Part shown: in pieces, positions 34,214 to 43,416 of the stretch
How positions within the stretch are numbered: position 1 is the first letter of the stretch
Layout: every line of letters begins with the position of its first letter
NCBI GenBank assembly: GCA_947372925.1
Contig: CANBVQ010000002.1
Location: forward strand, 1 to 64,000
Direction: 5' to 3'
DNA length: 64,000 nt
Origin: Acidimicrobiaceae bacterium
GTDB taxonomy: Bacteria; Actinomycetota; Acidimicrobiia; Acidimicrobiales; RAAP-2
Position numbers and translations under genes: made by a program
Notes under the pieces: generated by a model
What the model saw: only the letters and a program-made list of their open reading frames with translations
Told to the model about the DNA's origin: nothing
The model's database searches: none

Positions 34214-35304
34214 TAGGCCACCTCCATCGTTCCGTGGCGTAACAGCGTTTCAAAGCGGTCAAAGAGATACCGTGCGTCGTGAGGACCGGGGCCGGCTTCG
34301 GGGTGGTATTGAACCGAGAAGCACCGCTCGGCGGCCGAGGCCACACCTTCGATAACTCCATCATTGAGGTTGACGTGCGTCACCACAGCGCGCTGCAACG
34401 AATCAGGTGTGACGGCGTAGTTGTGGTTCTGGGCCGTGATTTCGACGCGTGACGTGGTGAGGTCCTTCACCGGGTGATTGCTCCCGTGGTGACCGAAGGG
34501 CAGCTTGTAGGTCGAGCCACCGAGGGCGCTCGACAGCAGCTGGTGGCCGAGGCATATCCCAAAGATTGGAACTTCACCGAGGAGAGAGTTCACCACGGCG
34601 ATCTCCTTCGGGAGTGCCGCGGGGTCACCCGGGCCATTCGATAAGAACACCCCGTCGGGCCGAAGCGCTCGTACTTCATCGGCCGAAGTCGACGAGGGCA
34701 CCACGGTGACTCGAAAACGATCAACAAGCTGATTGACCATCGTGGTCTTGATGCCGTAGTCAAAGGCGACGATGTGAAGATCGCCGTCGCCGCGCGTAAA
34801 GGCCGTCGGAGTCGAGACGCGACTGACGTAGTCGGTGCCGTCGGTGCCAACGGCGACGCGTGCAGCCGCTTCAATGGCTGCGACGGGAGCCGTACCGAAG
34901 GCCCCGGGCAGGGCACCGAAGTTACGGAGGTGGCGCGTCAAACGGCGAGTATCGATACCAACAATGGCGGGCACCTGATGGCGAATCAGCATGGCCTCAA
35001 TCGACTCTTCGCTGCGCCAGTTGGAGGGAACGTCAGTAAAGTCGCGAGCCACCACACCGGCACACCATGGGCGAATCGCCTCGTCGTCGATGGGTGTAAC
35101 GCCGTAGTTGCCAATGTGGGGATAGGTGAAGGCAATGACCTGTCCGGCGTAGCTGGGGTCGGTGATGACCTCTTGATACCCCGAGAGGGCGGTGTTGAAG
35201 ACGAACTCTCCCGTAGAGATGCCACTTTCGGGTTGGTAACCGGCGGCGTACCCCTCAAAGGTGGTGCCGTCTTTCAATACCAGAACTGCGGGTTGGCGCT
35301 TCAC
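34213..35304 (-). CDS. carA: Carbamoyl phosphate synthase small subunit
   Basis: Glutaminase motif [28 protein letters not shown]-terminus. Confidence 0.98.
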   Translation of the reverse strand: MKRQPAVLVLKDGTTFEGYAAGYQPESGISTGEFVFNTALSGYQEVITDPSYAGQVIAFTYPHIGNYGVTPIDDEAIRPWCAGVVARDFTDVPSNWRSEESIEAMLIRHQVPAIVGIDTRRLTRHLRNFGALPGAFGTAPVAAIEAAARVAVGTDGTDYVSRVSTPTAFTRGDGDLHIVAFDYGIKTTMVNQLVDRFRVTVVPSSTSADEVRALRPDGVFLSNGPGDPAALPKEIAVVNSLLGEVPIFGICLGHQLLSSALGGSTYKLPFGHHGSNHPVKDLTTSRVEITAQNHNYAVTPDSLQRAVVTHVNLNDGVIEGVASAAERCFSVQYHPEAGPGPHDARYLFDRFETLLRHGTMEVA

Positions 35305-36620
35305 TGAATAATTCCTTCCAACTGAATGAGACGACCGCGCACCACGGTGGCGCGAGCCCGGCCGTGGATGGTGCGGCCGTGATACGGAGTGTTACGAGCG
35401 CGGCTCGCCAAGCTGTCACGGTCTACGACGTACGAAGCGTTCGGGTCAAAGACGACGAGGTTGGCATCTTCACCAACGGTGACTGCTCCCCCGTGGGCGC
35501 TATGACCCACGCGTACGTCTTGTTCTCGCAGTTGAGCCACGCGAGCGGGACCACGCGAGAGAACATTAAAGAAGACCTGCGGATCGGCTCCAGCGCCACC
35601 TAGGGCTTCGAGAGTCAAGCCCGCGGCCTGTTCGAGGCCGAGCATGCCGGGAGGTGCCTCATCAAAGGCCATGTCCTTGGATTCGGGCGTGTGGGGTGCG
35701 TGGTCGGTGGCCACGGCGTCAATCGCCCCAGCGCGCAGTGCAGCTCGGAGAGCGGCAACATCGGAGGCGGTTCGTAGCGGCGGGTGAACCTTGAACTCTG
35801 GATCGAACGTCTCGCAGGCCGTCTCGTCCAGTGTGAGGTGATGAGGGGCCACTTCGCACGTCACCGGCAGACCTTGAGCTCGGGCCTCAATGACGAGGGC
35901 AATCGAGCGCTCCGTGGACAAGTGGAGGAAGTGCATTGAACAGCCGGTCAAGCGAACCAGTTCAATGTCGCGCATCACCATGAGCTCTTCGGCGATGGCC
36001 GGACGGCCCGTGAGGCCCAACTTGGACGAGGAGGCGCCTTCGTGCATCGAGCCACCTTGAGCCAGCGATTCATCTTCGCAGTGCTGCGCGAGTGTCACGC
36101 CCAGTGGCTGGGCGTACGTCAGGGCTCGACGCATCAGCCCGGCATCCTGGACGCCGTTGCCATCGTCTGTAAAAAGTCGAACACCCAAAGCAGCCAGCTT
36201 GGCAATCGGAGCCATCTGCGAACCCTGGCGACCGACGGTAATCGCTCCCGCAACCGCAACGTCGACGGCGGCACTCTTGCCGCGTTCGAGGACGTAGCCC
36301 ACCATTGCAACCGAGTCCAGCGCTGGCTCGGTGTTCGGCATCGCCACCACCGCGCTGTACCCACCGAGCGCGGCAGCGAATGCGCCCGTCTCAATCGTCT
36401 CGGCCGACTCTTTGCCGGGCTCGCGAAGATGGGTATGGAGGTCAACGAAACCCGGCCCCACCCAACAGCCGGCGGCATCGATTTCGACTGCGCCACTCGG
36501 GGCCGTGATGCCAGGACCAACTTCAACAATTCGACCGTCAGCAATCAGCACGTCGCCAACGAACGACTCGAGCGGACCGACGATGAGACCGCCGCGGATC
36601 ACCAGTGTGGAATTAGTCAT
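35301..36620 (-). CDS. pyrC: Dihydroorotase
   Basis: GFVDLHTHLREPGKE and AVATDHAPHTPESK. Confidence 0.97.
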   Translation of the reverse strand: MTNSTLVIRGGLIVGPLESFVGDVLIADGRIVEVGPGITAPSGAVEIDAAGCWVGPGFVDLHTHLREPGKESAETIETGAFAAALGGYSAVVAMPNTEPALDSVAMVGYVLERGKSAAVDVAVAGAITVGRQGSQMAPIAKLAALGVRLFTDDGNGVQDAGLMRRALTYAQPLGVTLAQHCEDESLAQGGSMHEGASSSKLGLTGRPAIAEELMVMRDIELVRLTGCSMHFLHLSTERSIALVIEARAQGLPVTCEVAPHHLTLDETACETFDPEFKVHPPLRTASDVAALRAALRAGAIDAVATDHAPHTPESKDMAFDEAPPGMLGLEQAAGLTLEALGGAGADPQVFFNVLSRGPARVAQLREQDVRVGHSAHGGAVTVGEDANLVVFDPNASYVVDRDSLASRARNTPYHGRTIHGRARATVVRGRLIQLEGIIQ

Positions 36621-37605
36621 TGGGGTCACTTTCTAACGTCGCGCCGGCGGTGGTGAGGTAGAGCACCGCCATGCGGACCGGCACACCATTTCGCACCTGT
36701 TGTTCGATAACGGCCGCGGAAGAATCGGCCACCTGGGAGTCAATCTCCACCCCACGGTTCATAGGACCCGGGTGCATGATGATGGCTTCAGGGCGAAGCA
36801 GCTTGGCCCGACGCGCGGTGAGTCCGTAGGTGGAGGTGAACTCGCCAAGACTCGGTACAAATGCGCCGGATCCACGCTCCTTTTGAAGTCGCAGGAGTCC
36901 CACTACGTCGGCCGTTGCCAATGCTTCATCGAAGTTGGTGGCCACCGTAACGGGCCATTGAGCAATGTCGGAAGGCAAGAGCGTCCCTGGAGCCGCCACT
37001 GTGACGTGGGCACCGAGGCGGGTGTAAACCTCGATATCGCTCCGAGCGACCCGGCTGTGCCGGATATCACCGACGATGAGAACTTTCAGGCCAGCAAAGA
37101 GTTCGCTACCCGACTCCCGCCCAGACGTGCCGGCGCGAGCCGCCAGCACCTGGCGGACCGTAAAGGCGTCGAGGAGACCTTGTGTTGGATGCTGATGTTG
37201 ACCATCGCCGGCATTAATGACACGCACGTGGGGAACGTACCGAGAGACCTGAACCGGGGCACCGGAACTGCTGTGTCGCATCACCACCGCGTCGATACCC
37301 AGTGCGTCGATTGTGTTGATGGTGTCTCGGAGCGACTCGCCCTTCTTCACACTCGAAGAGGCCACGGCCAGACTCAGGACGTCGGCACTTAAGCGCTTGG
37401 CTGCCGTTTCAAAGCTCAAACGGGTGCGCGTCGACTCCTCAAAGAAGAGTGAGGCAATGACTTTGCCCTTGAGGGCAGGTACTTTCTTAACCGCCCGTGA
37501 ATTGACCTCAACAAATGACTCGGCGGTGTCGAGGACTTCGACAATGGCGCGTTGTGAGAGCGTGGCCAAGGAAACGAGGTTGCCGCCCGCTATGGAATCA
37601 ATCAC
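36613..37605 (-). CDS. pyrB: Aspartate carbamoyltransferase catalytic subunit
   Basis: FFEESTRTRLSFE and MHPGPMNRGVEID. Confidence 0.98.
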   Translation of the reverse strand: MIDSIAGGNLVSLATLSQRAIVEVLDTAESFVEVNSRAVKKVPALKGKVIASLFFEESTRTRLSFETAAKRLSADVLSLAVASSSVKKGESLRDTINTIDALGIDAVVMRHSSSGAPVQVSRYVPHVRVINAGDGQHQHPTQGLLDAFTVRQVLAARAGTSGRESGSELFAGLKVLIVGDIRHSRVARSDIEVYTRLGAHVTVAAPGTLLPSDIAQWPVTVATNFDEALATADVVGLLRLQKERGSGAFVPSLGEFTSTYGLTARRAKLLRPEAIIMHPGPMNRGVEIDSQVADSSAAVIEQQVRNGVPVRMAVLYLTTAGATLESDPND

Positions 37606-38171
37606 TTCTTCACCAACGTTCCGATCCAGACGCCGTCAAGCGTCGCGTCAATGGCTTCTTCTTGTGACGTGGGCAGGTTCTTGCCGACGTAGTCCGCTCG
37701 GATGGGTAGTTCGCGATGCCCGCGATCGACCATGACGGCCAACTGAATCGCCTGAGGGCGCCCCCAGTCGGCGAGAGCGTTGAGGGCGGCACGAATAGTG
37801 CGACCCGTGTAGAGCACGTCATCGACCAGCAGCACCACGCGGTCGGCCAGGTCAGCGTCGACGGAGGTTTCGGCCGATTCGAGTACCGGACGGATGGTCA
37901 CGTCATCTCGATAGAACGCCACGTCGAGAGTTCCCGTTTCGATATCGACGCCAGATACTTCATGAATCACGTCGGCTAAACGTTCGGCGAAACAGATTCC
38001 GCCGGTCTGCAACCCAATGATGACGAGGTTGGCGATGTCCTCATTGCGCTCAAGGATTTCGTGAGCCATACGACGAACGGCCCGTTGAACCTCTTCGGGA
38101 GAAAGGAGTTGGGATTTGGGAACGAAAACCGTTCCCCGTTGGCGCGTGTTGAGACGCTCTCGTTCTGCCAC
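37602..38171 (-). CDS. pyrR: PyrR bifunctional regulator/uracil phosphoribosyltransferase
   Basis: VVLLVDDVLYTGRTIRAALNAL PRPP-binding motif; GTG start preceded by GGAGGG. Confidence 0.97.
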   Translation of the reverse strand: MAERERLNTRQRGTVFVPKSQLLSPEEVQRAVRRMAHEILERNEDIANLVIIGLQTGGICFAERLADVIHEVSGVDIETGTLDVAFYRDDVTIRPVLESAETSVDADLADRVVLLVDDVLYTGRTIRAALNALADWGRPQAIQLAVMVDRGHRELPIRADYVGKNLPTSQEEAIDATLDGVWIGTLVKK

Positions 38172-38181
38172 AATCCCTCCA

Positions 38182-38214
38182 GTCGTACGAGCCTCACAGG
38201 ACTCGCTTCACGAC
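38182..38214 (-). promoter_or_regulatory. PyrR-binding RNA hairpin in the pyr leader
   Basis: On the minus strand, GTCGT-GAA-GCGAG-TCCTGTGAGG-CTCGT-ACGAC: two stems, purine bulge, and AGUCCUGUGAGGCU matching ARUCCNGNGAGGYU at every position; ends 1 nt before the GGAGGG SD. Confidence 0.85.
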
Positions 38215-38247
38215 GTTTCAGGTGTTCACCCTAGCAGGGCGAACCGA

Positions 38248-38958
38248 CTAGTTCGAGTTGAGCGTCGTTACCACGAAGGTCAAGATCACCGTAGAAAGTG
38301 CGACCCAGACCCAGAAGTACCGGACCAGACGCACCTGGAACCAGCGGTCGTGGCCAATGGCTCCAACGGCCGCCCGCGTGGCCGAACCGAACGCTAGGAA
38401 GGCCAGAATCAGGGCGTGAATCACCGCCGAGACGCCGAGCGCCAGCATGCAAGAACCGTACGTCGTGTAGATCCACAGCGAACTGTCGTGCTCTACGCGC
38501 CAATACTGGGGCACCTGACGTAGCTGGACAATGCTCAAGACGATGTACGCGACGACAGCCAGTCCGGCGATGATAGAAATCGCCACAAAGGCCTTGCTAC
38601 CAGCTTCGTTGGCTCGCAAACGGGACTCGCCGAACCAGAAAATGGCGGCACTAGCGACCATAACGAGAGCAAGAATCCACGCAAAACTCGCGGAGAGTGG
38701 GGCTTCAATGATGTGCTGCATGCTGCCACCAGCGTCGAGCACCCCTTGAACCTCTTCAGCCGAGCGACCATTGGCTGGAAGACCAGTAATGGCCATCCAG
38801 TTCCCGCTTGTGTTAACCGCTCGCAAATAGAGATACGTGAAAATCAGCGCACCGGTAGTCACGACGTCTCCGCCGATGAAGAGCCAGATGCCTAGGCGTT
38901 GGCGATGGTCGACGACTTCGGGTGCTTCGTGATGTGAAGTTGCGTTGAGGTCATTCAT
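38248..38958 (-). CDS. Heme-copper oxidase subunit III-like protein
   Basis: HRQRLGIWLFIGGDVVTTGALIFTYLYLR and 5 predicted TM segments; downstream of CoxI. Confidence 0.85.
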   Translation of the reverse strand: MNDLNATSHHEAPEVVDHRQRLGIWLFIGGDVVTTGALIFTYLYLRAVNTSGNWMAITGLPANGRSAEEVQGVLDAGGSMQHIIEAPLSASFAWILALVMVASAAIFWFGESRLRANEAGSKAFVAISIIAGLAVVAYIVLSIVQLRQVPQYWRVEHDSSLWIYTTYGSCMLALGVSAVIHALILAFLAFGSATRAAVGAIGHDRWFQVRLVRYFWVWVALSTVILTFVVTTLNSN

Positions 38959-40802
38959 GACTTTGCCTCTCCGTAGGTGTAGGGGTCAGAGGTAATAACA
39001 GGAAGTACTTCGAAGTTTTCGAGCGGCACCGGAGTTGGCACCATCCACTCGAGAGACTTGCCACCCCAGGGGTTGGGGCCAGACGGCACGCCCGAACGCC
39101 ACGAGGTAATGACCGCACCCAGCAATACGAGCATGCCGGCCATAATCATGTAGGCACCGATAGTGGTGACGAAGTTGGTGTGCTCAAAGATCAATGCGTA
39201 GCTCGAGTAGCGACGCGACATGCCGCGAAGTCCCGAGACGAACATCGAGATGAAAGTCACGTGCGTTCCGATGAAGACCAACCAGAAGGAGATTCTGCCC
39301 ATCTTCTCGTCGATGAATCGTCCCGAAACCTTAGGGAACCAGTAGAAAAGTGCGCCAATTGCGCCAAAGAGAACCGAGCCGACAAAGACGTAGTGGAAGT
39401 GCGCCACCACAAACATGGTGCCGTGCATCTGGTTATCGACGGGAATGTCTGACAGGTAGATGCCAGTAATACCGCCAACGATGAAGTTGACAATGAAACC
39501 AAAGACCCAAATCATCGGCATCTTCATCCAGATATTTCCGCGCCAAATTGTCCCGAGCAGCACCAGGAAAATCACACCCGTCGGAATCGAAATCAATTCC
39601 GTGGTCAGCATGAAGGGGCCACCCAGCGTGGGGGCCCATCCCGTAGTGAACATGTGGTGAGCCCAGACCAGTGCACTAAGACCGCAGAGTCCGGCCATGC
39701 CGCCAACCACCGTTCGGTAGCTAAAGAGGGGCTTGCGGGAGAAGACCGAGGCAATTTCCAAAATGGCCCCGACGGCGGGCAGCAAGATCACGTAGACCTC
39801 GGGGTGACCCATAAGCCAGAAGAGGTTTTCCTGCAGCCAGCCCGTTCCACCACCGGAGGCAATAAAGAAGCTGGTGCCGACCATGCGGTCGGCCAAGTTG
39901 AGTGCCATTACGACAAGGAAGAATGGAAATGCGTAGAGGCCAAGGCCGGCCGCAAAGATTGAGGCCCACGCGAAAATCGGCAGGCGCTCCATCGTCATTC
40001 CCTTGGTGCGCATCGTCAGAACGGTGCAGATGGTGTTTACGCCAGCCACCGTTGTCGAGATGGTGAAGGTAATGATTGACATCGCAAAGAGGTCAAACCC
40101 GATGCCTGACTGATCGGAGATTGGACCCTGCGTCACCCAGCCCATGTCCATCGCGCCAATCGCCAGTGACCCGAGCAAGAGCGGGATAGCGGCAATCAAC
40201 GTCCAGAGGCTCAGTGCGTTGAGTCGAGGAAACGCCATGTCGCGAGCGCCGACCTGGATTGGCAAGACGAAGTTGGCCCACGGACCGGCCACCGCAACAA
40301 TCAAGCCCAAGATCATCAACATGCCGTGCACGCCGAGGAATCCGTTGTACACCTGCTGGTTTACGAAGTGGTTTCCCGGGGTAAGCAAGTTCGTTCGGAT
40401 GCCCATGGCCAAGATGCCACCAGCACCAAGCAAAACCATGGTGGCGATGATGTACTGCACACCGACAACCTTGTGGTCCGTCGTGTACTGGAAGTAGCGC
40501 TTTCGACCGAGATCTTTTCCGGCGAGATACATCTCATCGGCGTGGTTTTGATCACGACCGGTGAACCACTTACCGGGACCGGTGAGCGCACCGATGCCGA
40601 GCAAGAAGCCCACAACCCAGCCACACCCCGTCAGGACGGTGACCTGATCGGCGAAGCCTTGACCCGAATCATCGAGGAAGTGGTGACTGAGCGCCCAGGC
40701 GATAAAGCCGAAGACTAAGCCGCTTACGGCGGCGGTGCCAAAGTTCAAGCGGCGAAGAAATCCGCCGCCAACAACGTGGTGCTGTTCAAGAGTCGAATTC
40801 AT
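38955..40802 (-). CDS. ctaD: Heme-copper oxidase subunit I, divergent
   Basis: GHPEVYVILLPAVG, WAHHMFTTG, VVAHFHYVF, VGARDMAFPRLNA; 615 aa. Confidence 0.95.
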   Translation of the reverse strand: MNSTLEQHHVVGGGFLRRLNFGTAAVSGLVFGFIAWALSHHFLDDSGQGFADQVTVLTGCGWVVGFLLGIGALTGPGKWFTGRDQNHADEMYLAGKDLGRKRYFQYTTDHKVVGVQYIIATMVLLGAGGILAMGIRTNLLTPGNHFVNQQVYNGFLGVHGMLMILGLIVAVAGPWANFVLPIQVGARDMAFPRLNALSLWTLIAAIPLLLGSLAIGAMDMGWVTQGPISDQSGIGFDLFAMSIITFTISTTVAGVNTICTVLTMRTKGMTMERLPIFAWASIFAAGLGLYAFPFFLVVMALNLADRMVGTSFFIASGGGTGWLQENLFWLMGHPEVYVILLPAVGAILEIASVFSRKPLFSYRTVVGGMAGLCGLSALVWAHHMFTTGWAPTLGGPFMLTTELISIPTGVIFLVLLGTIWRGNIWMKMPMIWVFGFIVNFIVGGITGIYLSDIPVDNQMHGTMFVVAHFHYVFVGSVLFGAIGALFYWFPKVSGRFIDEKMGRISFWLVFIGTHVTFISMFVSGLRGMSRRYSSYALIFEHTNFVTTIGAYMIMAGMLVLLGAVITSWRSGVPSGPNPWGGKSLEWMVPTPVPLENFEVLPVITSDPYTYGEAKS

Positions 40803-40811
40803 TTCGCCCTC

Positions 40812-41549
40812 CTAGTTCGTCGCTGGCTGCGAAGCCAGCCAGTGCTCGAAGTTCTTCTTGGTCAATACATGAACGCGGGTCACCATGAAGGCGTGGTTCA
40901 GGCCGCAAATTTCCGTGCAGCGGATGTCGAACGTACCCACTCGGTTGGGGGTCACTGCGGTCGTTGTGATAGCACCGGGGTTGGCGTTCACCTTGATGCC
41001 CATCTGCACAATCCAAAAACCGTGGACTACATCTTTGGATGTGACTTCGAACTTAACGTCTGTGTCAACCGGCAAGTAGAGATCGTGCGAGTGAACCTGG
41101 GTACCGGCGTAGCCGAAGGACCAGACCCACTGCTGCCCAGTGACATCGATAGTCATCTCCGACTTGGACTCCGCCCCGTTATCAACGGCCAGCAGGGCGA
41201 GGCCCCAGACCAACAAGAACACGGTTAGCAGCGTTGAAACGACGAGCCAAACGCTCGTTACTGGGCTATTACCGCGGATCGGTGGCCCATCCGGTGGGAT
41301 GCCCTCACCCTTGTAGCGCCACTTCGTAAGAGCCACAATCACGACGGCGTAGACCAACGCTGCGACAGGAGCTGCGGCGACGGTGAAAACAACCATCGTC
41401 AGAATGCTGAGATGCATGGTGTTGCTAGCGGACGTGGGCATCAACCAAGGTGTCCCGTAGATGCCGATGACCACACCCAGTACCGTGATGGCCAGCCAAA
41501 TCCAGAAGATCTGGCGGAGATTCTTTTTCTGATTGTCGTTTGACGTCAT
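40812..41549 (-). CDS. ctaC: Heme-copper oxidase subunit II with CuA site
   Basis: GQQWVWSFGY, SKDVVHGFWIVQ, and CuA motif CTEICGLNHAFM. Confidence 0.95.
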   Translation of the reverse strand: MTSNDNQKKNLRQIFWIWLAITVLGVVIGIYGTPWLMPTSASNTMHLSILTMVVFTVAAAPVAALVYAVVIVALTKWRYKGEGIPPDGPPIRGNSPVTSVWLVVSTLLTVFLLVWGLALLAVDNGAESKSEMTIDVTGQQWVWSFGYAGTQVHSHDLYLPVDTDVKFEVTSKDVVHGFWIVQMGIKVNANPGAITTTAVTPNRVGTFDIRCTEICGLNHAFMVTRVHVLTKKNFEHWLASQPATN

Positions 41550-41558
41550 CGTGCTCTC

Positions 41559-42302
41559 CTACTTAACCGTCAATGTGCCGGACATGTAGCCGTACGTCGA
41601 CATGGCTGAACCGAACTGGCCGATGCGCGTACCACCACAGGGGTATTCGCAGTTCCACTGGTAAACACCCTTGCTACCGACGTAGAAGCTGAACGTCACC
41701 ACGACTGGATCCTTCGGGTAATACCCAGTCCCCTGCGGTGCGCAAATAGATGCATCGGGCTCTGCGGGGTCGCAGACATCTACTAGATCATTCGGCGGGA
41801 TTGGTACTGAAACGAAGATGTCACGGCCACTACCGGGAATGCCGCGCAAGGTAAAGGTGTGCCCGACGTGTTCGGGATCCCAGTGCTTCACCTTTTGTCC
41901 GTTCACCCAGGCAACGTTGTCCACCGTGCCGATGACGTGGCCAAAATACGGATTGTTCAAAGACTCACCACCGTCGTACTGGTTGACCGTGATGGTGACG
42001 AGCGAATTCTCCGGAACGACAAGATTGTTATTGGTGTAAGCGACCCAGTCAGGGTGAGCGCCGCCATTTTTTCCGAAAACGGTGCCGAACTGCGAGTCCG
42101 GGTAGGCGCCGATAGTTAGCGCGACGTGCTTCACGGTCTTCGGAGCTCCGTCCACGGTGACAGTGGAGGCACCGACATTGGTGGCCACCAGTGCGTCTTG
42201 GGTCGGCTGAGCGTGAGCGAGGGCGATTCCAGCCACGGCAATCACGATCGCACCAAGCGCCACTGACGCGAGTGATGCGACGACGGCTTTAAAACGTGTC
42301 AT
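41559..42302 (-). CDS. Exported cupredoxin-like protein with degenerate CuA-like motif
   Basis: N-terminal signal/TM; C-terminal WNCEYPCGGTRIGQFGSAM; first gene of the coxII-coxI-coxIII unit, SD AAGGGGGG. Confidence 0.7.
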   Translation of the reverse strand: MTRFKAVVASLASVALGAIVIAVAGIALAHAQPTQDALVATNVGASTVTVDGAPKTVKHVALTIGAYPDSQFGTVFGKNGGAHPDWVAYTNNNLVVPENSLVTITVNQYDGGESLNNPYFGHVIGTVDNVAWVNGQKVKHWDPEHVGHTFTLRGIPGSGRDIFVSVPIPPNDLVDVCDPAEPDASICAPQGTGYYPKDPVVVTFSFYVGSKGVYQWNCEYPCGGTRIGQFGSAMSTYGYMSGTLTVK

Positions 42303-42355
42303 CTGAATTCCCCCCTTGTTTCCAAACCACATAGAAAAAACTTCGTAGTCGTCAT

Positions 42356-42383
42356 ACCATACGCCTTAGCGACATCGTGTCAA
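42356..42383 (-). promoter_or_regulatory. Candidate cox operon promoter (TTGACA-16-TATGGT)
   Basis: TTGACA (minus, 42378-42383), 16-nt spacer, TATGGT (42356-42361); implies a leader of about 45-50 nt. Confidence 0.6.
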
Positions 42384-42400
42384 GGGTTTAGTCTGAAGAC

Positions 42401-42715
42401 GTGGACCAGAAGCAAAAGACGGAACTGCGCATCCACTTTGGACTGCTACTGGCCGAAGTTATATGTATTCCCGCATTTATCTTTGAATTGAGCCGTGCCC
42501 TGGGGGGCAACACGCTTTCTTGGGCCTACGTCTTTGAATGGCCGATTCTCGGTCTCTACGCCATCTACGTCTGGCGGAAGTTACTTCGAGAAGAGCGGGG
42601 CGAGATGACAGCGAAGCCCGCTGCCCTCAATGAGCAGCACGACCAGCAGCTCGACGAATGGAATGCCTACCTCGCCAAAGTTCACGGACTCCCTCAGTCC
42701 GAAGGTGATGAGTAG
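42401..42715 (+). CDS. Small two-TM membrane protein, divergent from the cox genes
   Basis: Two hydrophobic segments and a charged tail; GTG start with TAGTCT 6 nt upstream. Confidence 0.65.
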   Translation: MDQKQKTELRIHFGLLLAEVICIPAFIFELSRALGGNTLSWAYVFEWPILGLYAIYVWRKLLREERGEMTAKPAALNEQHDQQLDEWNAYLAKVHGLPQSEGDE

Positions 42716-43416
42716 CGATCTACAGCCTGTAACAGCGAGCCATCGCGGGCCGCGAGACGCCGGATTAACACGACAAAGAGTGGCACAGCCCAAACGTCTC
42801 CACAGATCCACAAAATGGCGGCCGCCAGTTGCTGTGAACCGAAATCACCCGGCATCTCCATACCCGGCATAGAGGCCATGGAGTGGTACCAGGCAGCCTT
42901 AGTGAATATTGACATCGACATGGCCAGAACAAACATCACGACCGTGGTGAGTACCACGCCTCCCAACTGCCATCGCATCTGAATCGGTCGCTGCTCTGAG
43001 TGGGGGGCCAGTACAACGGAGAAGAACCAGACTCCGGAGAGAAAGAACAGTGGCTCGACCAGTAGCGATCGCATGACTTCGCTACCCATCGATGCGTCAA
43101 AAACAGCCGGAAGATGAAAGATCACCATCGTCGCATTGAGCACCACCAGCGGAACCAGCGGGTGGATTCGCTGAGACAAGGGTGGCACTTCCCCACTGGC
43201 CACCAGACACAAAGGGGCCAAGAACATCAACACGATGTGGCTAATCATGTGATTTGGTAACGAAGAAGCCGCCCAGGTTGAGAATGGCGGTATCGCCGAG
43301 ATCACCAGGAGAACTGAACCGGCGGCCAGCCACAACTTGTTCGTGGCGGTAATTCGACGGAGGTTTAACCGCCACAGCCCCCACAGTCCCACGACGAGCA
43401 GGGGGTACTCAATCAT
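42694..43416 (-). CDS. ctaG: CtaG-family cytochrome c oxidase assembly protein
   Basis: Polytopic; LPNHMISHIVLMFLAPLCLV, DQQLAAAILW-type signature (QQLAAAILWICGDVWAVPLF); between coxII and the SCO fusion. Confidence 0.85.
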   Translation of the reverse strand: MIEYPLLVVGLWGLWRLNLRRITATNKLWLAAGSVLLVISAIPPFSTWAASSLPNHMISHIVLMFLAPLCLVASGEVPPLSQRIHPLVPLVVLNATMVIFHLPAVFDASMGSEVMRSLLVEPLFFLSGVWFFSVVLAPHSEQRPIQMRWQLGGVVLTTVVMFVLAMSMSIFTKAAWYHSMASMPGMEMPGDFGSQQLAAAILWICGDVWAVPLFVVLIRRLAARDGSLLQAVDRYSSPSD

